NCBI GenBank assembly: GCA_963706885.1
Contig: CAVPNX010000025.1
Coordinates: 191,209-255,208, forward strand
Source: Prado023 sp963706885
Lineage (GTDB): Bacteria; Actinomycetota; Actinomycetes; S36-B12; CAIYMF01
Direction of reading: 5' to 3'
Length of the DNA: 64,000 nucleotides
Positions 52,061 to 64,000 of this stretch are shown piece after piece. Position numbers and translations under genes: made by a program. The notes beneath the pieces are model-generated. The model had not been told where the DNA came from. It saw nothing but the letters and a program-made list of their open reading frames with translations, and did no database searches. Within the stretch, counting starts at the first letter, position 1, and each line of letters begins with the position of its first letter.

Positions 52061-52783
52061 CTACCAGTTCGACAGGACGCGCCCCTGCTTGTCCTTGAAG
52101 GACCCGATGACGATCATCACCAGGTCGATCAGGAACCAGATCCCGAAGCCGCCCAGCGTGATCAGGTACAGGATCCCGGTCCCGATCTTGCCCACGTAGA
52201 AGCGCTGTATCCCCAGCACGCTGAACAGCAGGATCAGCAGCAGGGCGACCAGCCGGCTCTTCGGGCTGGCGGGCTGGCCGCCCGCGTCGAACATGGGCTT
52301 GCCGTTCGGGAAGGTGGCCACGGCCGCGGCCGTCACGGGTGCGGCGGCCATCACCGGCGGCGCGGGAGGCGCGGGCGGCGCAACCGGGGGAGCAACCGGC
52401 GGTGCCGGGGGAGCCCAGCCGGGGGTGCCGGCGGAGCGGGCGGCGGGACCGGGGCTGCGTCCGCCGGGGGTGCGGGCGGTGCGGCCGGCTCGACCACCTC
52501 GGGCTCCGGAGTCCCAGCCACGACCTCGGCCTGCGCAGCCTCGGCCTCGCGGCGCCACGGCCGGCTCGGGCGCAGGTGCCTCGGCGACCGCTGCCTCGAC
52601 GGGTGCGGCGTCGGCGACGGCCTCCGGGACGGGCAGGTCCTCGGGTGTCGGATCGGGGGACGCGGGGGCGTCCGGGATGGGTGCCGCGAGGTCGTCGACG
52701 GCCGGTGGATCGATCGGGGACTCGGGGGCCCCCGAGGGCAGGCCGGCCTCGGCCGGCTCGGGGAGGTTCTGGTCCATGCTCAT
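52061..52783 (-). CDS. TM2 domain-containing protein with a Pro/Ala-rich N-terminus (compensated frameshift)
   Basis: About 240 residues. The last 70 form a TM2 domain: KSRLVALLLILLFSVLGIQRFYVGKIGTGILYLITLGGFGIWFLIDLVMIVIG, where GIQRFYVGKIGTGILYL is the conserved part. The N-terminal 165 residues are acidic then Pro/Ala-rich. Between about 52550 and 52418 the frame as given reads Arg/Gly-rich (GRGCAGRGRGWDSGARGG), while the neighbouring frame reads EAEAAQAEVVAGTPEPEVV then repeats of APPAPP, matching both flanks. So a +1 and a -1 change appear to cancel. Function unknown. ATG 52783 has AGAAGGATG upstream. Confidence 0.75.
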   Translation of the reverse strand: MSMDQNLPEPAEAGLPSGAPESPIDPPAVDDLAAPIPDAPASPDPTPEDLPVPEAVADAAPVEAAVAEAPAPEPAVAPRGRGCAGRGRGWDSGARGGRAGRTARTPGGRSPGPAARSAGTPGWAPPAPPVAPPVAPPAPPAPPVMAAAPVTAAAVATFPNGKPMFDAGGQPASPKSRLVALLLILLFSVLGIQRFYVGKIGTGILYLITLGGFGIWFLIDLVMIVIGSFKDKQGRVLSNW

Positions 52784-52886
52784 GGGTCATCCTTCTGCTC
52801 GGGCGGGTGCGGGTGCGGGTGCGGCAACGGAGTACCGGATCAACGTACCGGCGCCACGGCCCGCGCAGCGCGGGACACGTCGTGGC

Positions 52887-54669
52887 TCAGCGACGCAACG
52901 CCTCGCGCAGGTTCACGACCAGCAGGGTGAACGCCGCCAGGGCCAGGGTGACGCCGACCACGATCCGCCAGTCCTTCCAGAAGTAGTAGAGGGCCACCAG
53001 CCCCACGATCAGCAGCAGGAAGCGCCCCATGACGGCCAGGAACTTGCCACGGGCGAAGCCCTCGATGGACACCAGGAGGAACAGTCCGGCGACAGTGGTC
53101 TGCCAGGCGCTGACCCCCAGCGTCGGATGGATGATCTGGGCCAGGGTCCACAGGATGAGCGGGGTGCTCAGCACGGCCCACCAGGACAGCAGGCGGGCGC
53201 GGGTGCCCCTGGGCGGACTCGATGGGCAGGTTCCGGTGGCTCAGGTGCGCATGCGGATCCGTCGCCGACGTTGCGGCGTCCCGGGACATCGAGGCCGCCT
53301 CGTCGCGCAGGCGGGTCTGCTCCCGGCGCATCAGCAGCAGCCGGGCCTCCTCCTGGGCCAGGGCGCGCACCGCGGGCGAGCCCGGGTAGCGACCCGCCGC
53401 AGCGATCCGCAACTCCTCGCTGGTGGCGCCGATGTCGACCTCGAGCTCGGCCAGGCGGGCCTGGATCTGGTCACTGCGCTGTTCGAGGAGCCGACGCTCG
53501 ACGGCAGGGTTGGGTGCCACCTTGGCCAGTCCCGCCCAGCCGACCGGTCCGGCCCAGGAGGCGCGGACGGTTCCATCACGCTCGTAGCGCGGTCCGGCGG
53601 GTCCACGCTCGCCGCCCAGCCGGTCGCGGGTGTCGTGGCCCCAGAGCCCGCGGAATCCGTGGACCCAGTCGGTCGTGTCGTCGATGACCTCCGGGTACCA
53701 GGGATCGCCCTGGCCCGGACCGATGGATCGACCGTCCCCACGGGCGTAGTCCACGTACGGGATGCCGACGTTCTGCGCCCCGGTCGACCACGGCGTGAAC
53801 ACGCGGGCCATCCAGCGCCCGACGCGCAGGAACCAGGCCTGGGTCGGCGGCTCGACCGAGATCAGGTAGTCCCCCGGGAGGTAGGCCCCGGAATGTGATC
53901 CGGCTCCGGCGAACACCACCGGGTGGCGTCCCTCGACCAGCGTGAGGTCCGGGTCGTCCCAGCGGCGGCGCAGGTCGTCGCCCGTCTCGTCGTGGGCGGA
54001 GAAGACCACCCAGCGCGGTGCGGGCAGGCCCGCCCCGTCGACCTCGCCGGTGCCGTCGAGGAAGATGGTGACCTGCTCCCAGTCGGCCTCGTGCTCGTTG
54101 ACCCCGCCGAACGCCGAGCGCCAGTTGTTGAACGAGTAGAAGAACCAGTACTGGCAGATGAGCCAGTCGCCGTCGCGGACGACCCGGCCGTAGTAGGCAG
54201 GCCGGTCCGGCTCGAGGTGGGCCTGCTGCAGGAGGAAGGACCTGGCGGCACTTCCGCCCGGCACGCTCCCGCGGAAGACCAGCGACAGGCGGTTCAGGGC
54301 ATCGATCAGGCGCCCGAGCAGTCCGACTGCGGCCAGGCGGCTGGCCCCGGTCAGGCGCGGCGGGCGGTCCTTGAGCGAGATGCGCGCCTTGCCCGAACCC
54401 GCGCCGGTCATGATGCCCGACAGCGACGACGTCTGGCCCGGGATGGCCTCGTCCATCGGCCCGATCATCGACGAGTCGAACGTCCCTGCTGTGGCCTCGA
54501 TCACCGACTCCCCGTCGGCCACCTCGGTCCACAGGGCAGCCCTCGCCACGTAGTTGTGCACCGAGACGGGGTAGAAGTACTCCCCCTTGGTGAAGCGGAC
54601 CACGGGCTCGTAGGCCCGCAGCAGGGCGAGGTCGTCGGCGGGGCCGTCCCTGTGGGGGTCGGTGGTCAT
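52887..54669 (-). CDS. Vps62/DUF946-like protein with C-terminal membrane helices (frameshifted)
   Basis: A protein of about 594 codons resembling the Vps62 (DUF946-like) family. Aromatic blocks include FTKGEYFYPVSVHNYVARAALW, ICQYWFFYSFNNW, EHEADWEQVTIFLDG, VVFSAHDETGDDLRRRW and VVFAGAGSHSGAYLPGDY. A coiled, Leu/Glu/Arg-rich segment follows (LLEQRSDQIQARLAELEVD). An extra base near 53214 breaks the frame after NLPIES; the continuation PRGTRARLLSWWAVLSTPLILW adds three helices ending VVNLREALRR. Length is 3n+1. The start is ATG 54669 (MTTDPHRDG). Function unknown; the family is best known from eukaryotes. Confidence 0.72.
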
Positions 54670-54711
54670 GGGCGCATCGTAGGGGGATTTGGCCCCACCC
54701 TCCCGCTGGTC

Positions 54712-54929
54712 TACCCTTGGGGTACCGAAGACCGTTGGTCGCTGCTTCCCGCTCAACGCGGGAAGGAACTGAAGGTCCCGCGCAGAGCGGGCGGCCCACG
54801 CAGGTGAGAGCAGGAGTTCGGACGCACAGGTGGGCATGCCCGCCAGCATCCGGTCCCACGCCCCGCGCCTGCGCCGGGGCGTTCGTCATGTCGGGGCCGG
54901 CCGAGGTCGACACTGCTCAAAGGAGAATC
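54712..54929 (+). promoter_or_regulatory. Promoter and L10-leader-like region of rplJ-rplL
   Basis: TACCCT (54712-54717) would start a roughly 205-nt leader. It contains a hairpin TTCCCGC/GCGGGAA (54746-54764) and, further down, CGCCCCG/CGGGGCG (54859-54881) followed by TTCGTC. This is the position and build of the ribosomal L10 leader, where L10-L12 binds its own mRNA to control translation or attenuation. The identity is inferred from place and structure. Confidence 0.6.
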
Positions 54930-55676
54930 ATGGCGCGGAACCCCAAGTCCACCGCCGTCGAGGAGATCACCGAGGAGTTCCGCTCCTCGAGTGCGGCGGT
55001 CCTGACGGAGTATCGCGGCCTGACCGTGGCGCAGCTCAAGGAGCTGCGCCGTTCCCTGGGCGGCAATGCCACGTACGCCGTGGTGAAGAACACGCTGACC
55101 AAGATCGCGGCCAAGGATGCCGGGGTCGAGGGTCTGGACAGCCTGCTGGTCGGCCCCAGCGCGATCGCCTTCATCAAGGGCGATCCGGTGGAGGCGGCCA
55201 AGGGCCTGCGTGACTTCTCCAAGGCGCACCCGATGCTGGTCATCAAGGGCGGATACCTGGACGGCAAGGTCCTGTCCGCCGCTGATGTCACCACCCTCGC
55301 AGCGCTGGAGTCCCGCGAGGTGCTGCTGGCCAAGCTGGCCGGCGCGATGAACGCTTCGCTGCAGCAGGCGGTGTCGCTGTTCGCGGCACCCCTGTCCCAG
55401 GCAGCACGCGCCATCGATGCCCTGCGGGTCGCCGCCGAGGCGGATCCGTCGCTGATCGGTGGTGCGGGCCAGGCCCCCGCCGCCGACGTTGCCCCCGAGG
55501 TGGTCGACGCCGCCACCGAGACCGAGGCTCCGGCCGAGGTCGACATCGAGACCGAGGCTGTTGCCGAGGTCACCACCGAGGCTGCGGCACCCGCCGACGC
55601 CGAGGTACCGGCTGAGGCACCCGCCGATGCCGCCACCGACGCTGCGGCCGCAGCCGAGGAGAACGCCGAGGGCTGA
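54930..55676 (+). CDS. rplJ: 50S ribosomal protein L10 (with long acidic tail)
   Basis: The stalk base protein that carries L7/L12 dimers. 248 residues against about 165-180 usually. The core runs from MARNPKSTAVEEITEEFRSS through LTEYRGLTVAQLKELRRSL and NTLTKIAAKDAG to LFAAPLSQAARAIDALR. After about residue 180 comes a roughly 65-residue Ala/Glu/Pro/Thr tail (APADAEVPAEAPADAATDAA). ATG 54930 has AAAGGAGAATC upstream. Confidence 0.96.
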   Translation: MARNPKSTAVEEITEEFRSSSAAVLTEYRGLTVAQLKELRRSLGGNATYAVVKNTLTKIAAKDAGVEGLDSLLVGPSAIAFIKGDPVEAAKGLRDFSKAHPMLVIKGGYLDGKVLSAADVTTLAALESREVLLAKLAGAMNASLQQAVSLFAAPLSQAARAIDALRVAAEADPSLIGGAGQAPAADVAPEVVDAATETEAPAEVDIETEAVAEVTTEAAAPADAEVPAEAPADAATDAAAAAEENAEG

Positions 55677-55734
55677 TCGCCCTTCGCAATCAGCCCCACC
55701 CGGCACCGGCCGGAAACGAGAGAGGAACGCCATC

Positions 55735-56124
55735 ATGGCGAAGCTGAGCACTGTGGACCTGCTCGACGCGTTCAAGGAGATGACGCTGATCGAGCTCTCC
55801 GAGTTCGTCAAGCAGTTCGAGGACACCTTCGGCGTCACCGCGGCCGCCCCGGTCGCCGTGGCCGCTGCGGGCCCCGCGGGCGGCGGCGCCGCCGCTGAGG
55901 CCGTCGAGGAGCAGGACGAGTTCGACGTCATCCTCGAGGACGCGGGCGACAAGAAGATCCAGGTCATCAAGGAGGTGCGCACCCTGACCAACCTTGGCCT
56001 CAAGGAGGCCAAGGACCTCGTCGAGGGCGCCCCCAAGGCCGTCGTCGAGAAGGTCAACAAGGAGGCCGCCGAGAAGGCGAAGGCCGCCCTGGAGGCTGCT
56101 GGCGCCAAGGTCTCGGTCAAGTGA
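55735..56124 (+). CDS. rplL: 50S ribosomal protein L7/L12
   Basis: The flexible stalk protein that recruits translation factors. 129 residues: N-terminal dimerisation helix STVDLLDAFKEMTLIELSEFVKQFE, an Ala/Gly hinge, and the C-terminal domain DEFDVILEDAGDKKIQVIKEVR with LGLKEAKDLVEGAPK. Translation starts at ATG 55735 after GAGAGGAACGCCATC. Confidence 0.97.
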   Translation: MAKLSTVDLLDAFKEMTLIELSEFVKQFEDTFGVTAAAPVAVAAAGPAGGGAAAEAVEEQDEFDVILEDAGDKKIQVIKEVRTLTNLGLKEAKDLVEGAPKAVVEKVNKEAAEKAKAALEAAGAKVSVK

Positions 56125-56558
56125 CCCTGCGCTGACCGCGCACGACCACGCCGCTGGGCGCATCCCCACCACGGGGGTGCGCCCAGCGGCTTTCGCACAT
56201 TCGGGCCCCTCGGGTACTTGACTCTCAGCGAGCGGGGAGGCACCCTGAGTCCGACGCATTGCATCCAGGCGTGTGGGTGGCCCTCGTGGCCACACTCCGC
56301 GGACGGTTCGAGGGGTGCGTGCCAGGGTCCCGCCACCCGCTGTCGAGCGGCGGGGACCAGGCGCGCGAACGAGGAACCGGCTGTGGAGCAGCAGGCCCGG
56401 AGTCGACAGCGGCTGCCCTTTCGGGTACGCTGCTACTTTGCGCTGCCCTTCACCCCCAGCCTTGTTGCTCCTGCGTGAGCCATGCCCGCGGCCCAGCCGA
56501 GGGCGCGGGGGCTCGGTCAGCGTGCCGACCGCAGTGAACCGTCCTGGAAGGACCTGTC
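56125..56558 (+). promoter_or_regulatory. rplL-rpoB intergenic region with attenuator hairpins and rpoB promoter
   Basis: This 434-base stretch has no gene. It starts with a strong hairpin, GCCGCTGGGCGCA (56150-56162) with TGCGCCCAGCGGC (56178-56190) followed by TTTCG, which should stop or attenuate most transcription leaving rplL. A second hairpin is GGTCCCGCC (56326-56334) with GGCGGGGACC (56349-56358). Two -10-like boxes, TACGCT (56426-56431) and TACTTT (56434-56439), could start rpoBC transcription with a leader of about 115 nt. Confidence 0.6.
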
Positions 56559-60044
<3,486 letters not shown>

Positions 60045-60133
60045 CCGGCCGGGTCCGGACCGGCACCCCACCGGCCCGGACCAGCGCCGACACATAACGA
60101 CGACGACCCGAAAACGAACCTAAGGAACCCACC

Positions 60134-64000
<3,867 letters not shown>

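Overview
The window is a single stretch of very GC-rich chromosomal DNA from an actinobacterium. The evidence is the strongly G/C-ending codons, GTG/TTG starts, many 4-base ATGA/GTGA gene overlaps, TANNNT -10 boxes, a DUF222/13E12-type HNH gene, KorAB, a menaquinone-only quinone pathway and the gene order tRNA-Thr, tRNA-Met, rpmG, murB, aminotransferase, tRNA-Trp, secE, nusG, rplK, rplA, rplJ, rplL, rpoB, rpoC. Micrococcales or Propionibacteriales would fit, but I cannot fix the family from sequence alone. It is core genome; I see no prophage, insertion sequence or CRISPR array.

Layout. 1-1067: end of an ABC exporter operon (minus). 1172-5197: menB-menC-menD (plus). 5231-7659: a rhodanese, menF and menG (minus). 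7796-9241: an HdeD-type membrane protein diverging from a CPVC-motif membrane protein. 9400-12514: pflA-pflB (minus). 12696-13976: a GGR-type menaquinone reductase. 14077-29786: a complete 14-gene nuoA-N operon. 29964-33409: TrpB2-type tryptophan synthase beta, a long-chain polyprenyl diphosphate synthase and RarD. 33494-36158: an unknown acidic protein, a CoA transferase and a universal stress protein. 36204-39118: korB-korA (minus), divergent from a three-gene NuoB/NuoC/NuoI-like module (39315-40539). 40612-43505: a HAD phosphatase, YajQ and an HNH protein (minus). 43763-49517: tRNA-Tyr, an SDR, tRNA-Thr, tRNA-Met, rpmG, a formate/nitrite-family channel, murB, an aminotransferase and tRNA-Trp. 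49585-64000: secE-nusG-rplK-rplA, two minus-strand membrane-protein genes, then rplJ-rplL-rpoB-rpoC (rpoC runs off the end).

How it works together. Much of the first 40 kb is respiratory: chorismate to menaquinone (MenF, D, C, B, G), the prenyl tail (polyprenyl synthase), side-chain saturation (GGR) and complex I, which reduces the quinone. Next to this are genes for anaerobic carbon and electron handling: pyruvate formate-lyase with its activase, a FocA-type formate channel 33 kb away, 2-oxoglutarate:ferredoxin oxidoreductase, and a small complex-I-like electron-transfer module facing it. This points to a facultative or microaerobic lifestyle (inference).

Sequence quality. At least seven genes (menB, nuoF, nuoG, usp, the NuoC-like gene, the HNH gene, the Vps62-like gene) are interrupted by shifts that single extra bases explain. 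The TM2 gene carries a compensated +1/-1 pair. So many lesions in housekeeping genes look like assembly or sequencing errors rather than decay, so I annotate these as whole genes with the lesion noted.
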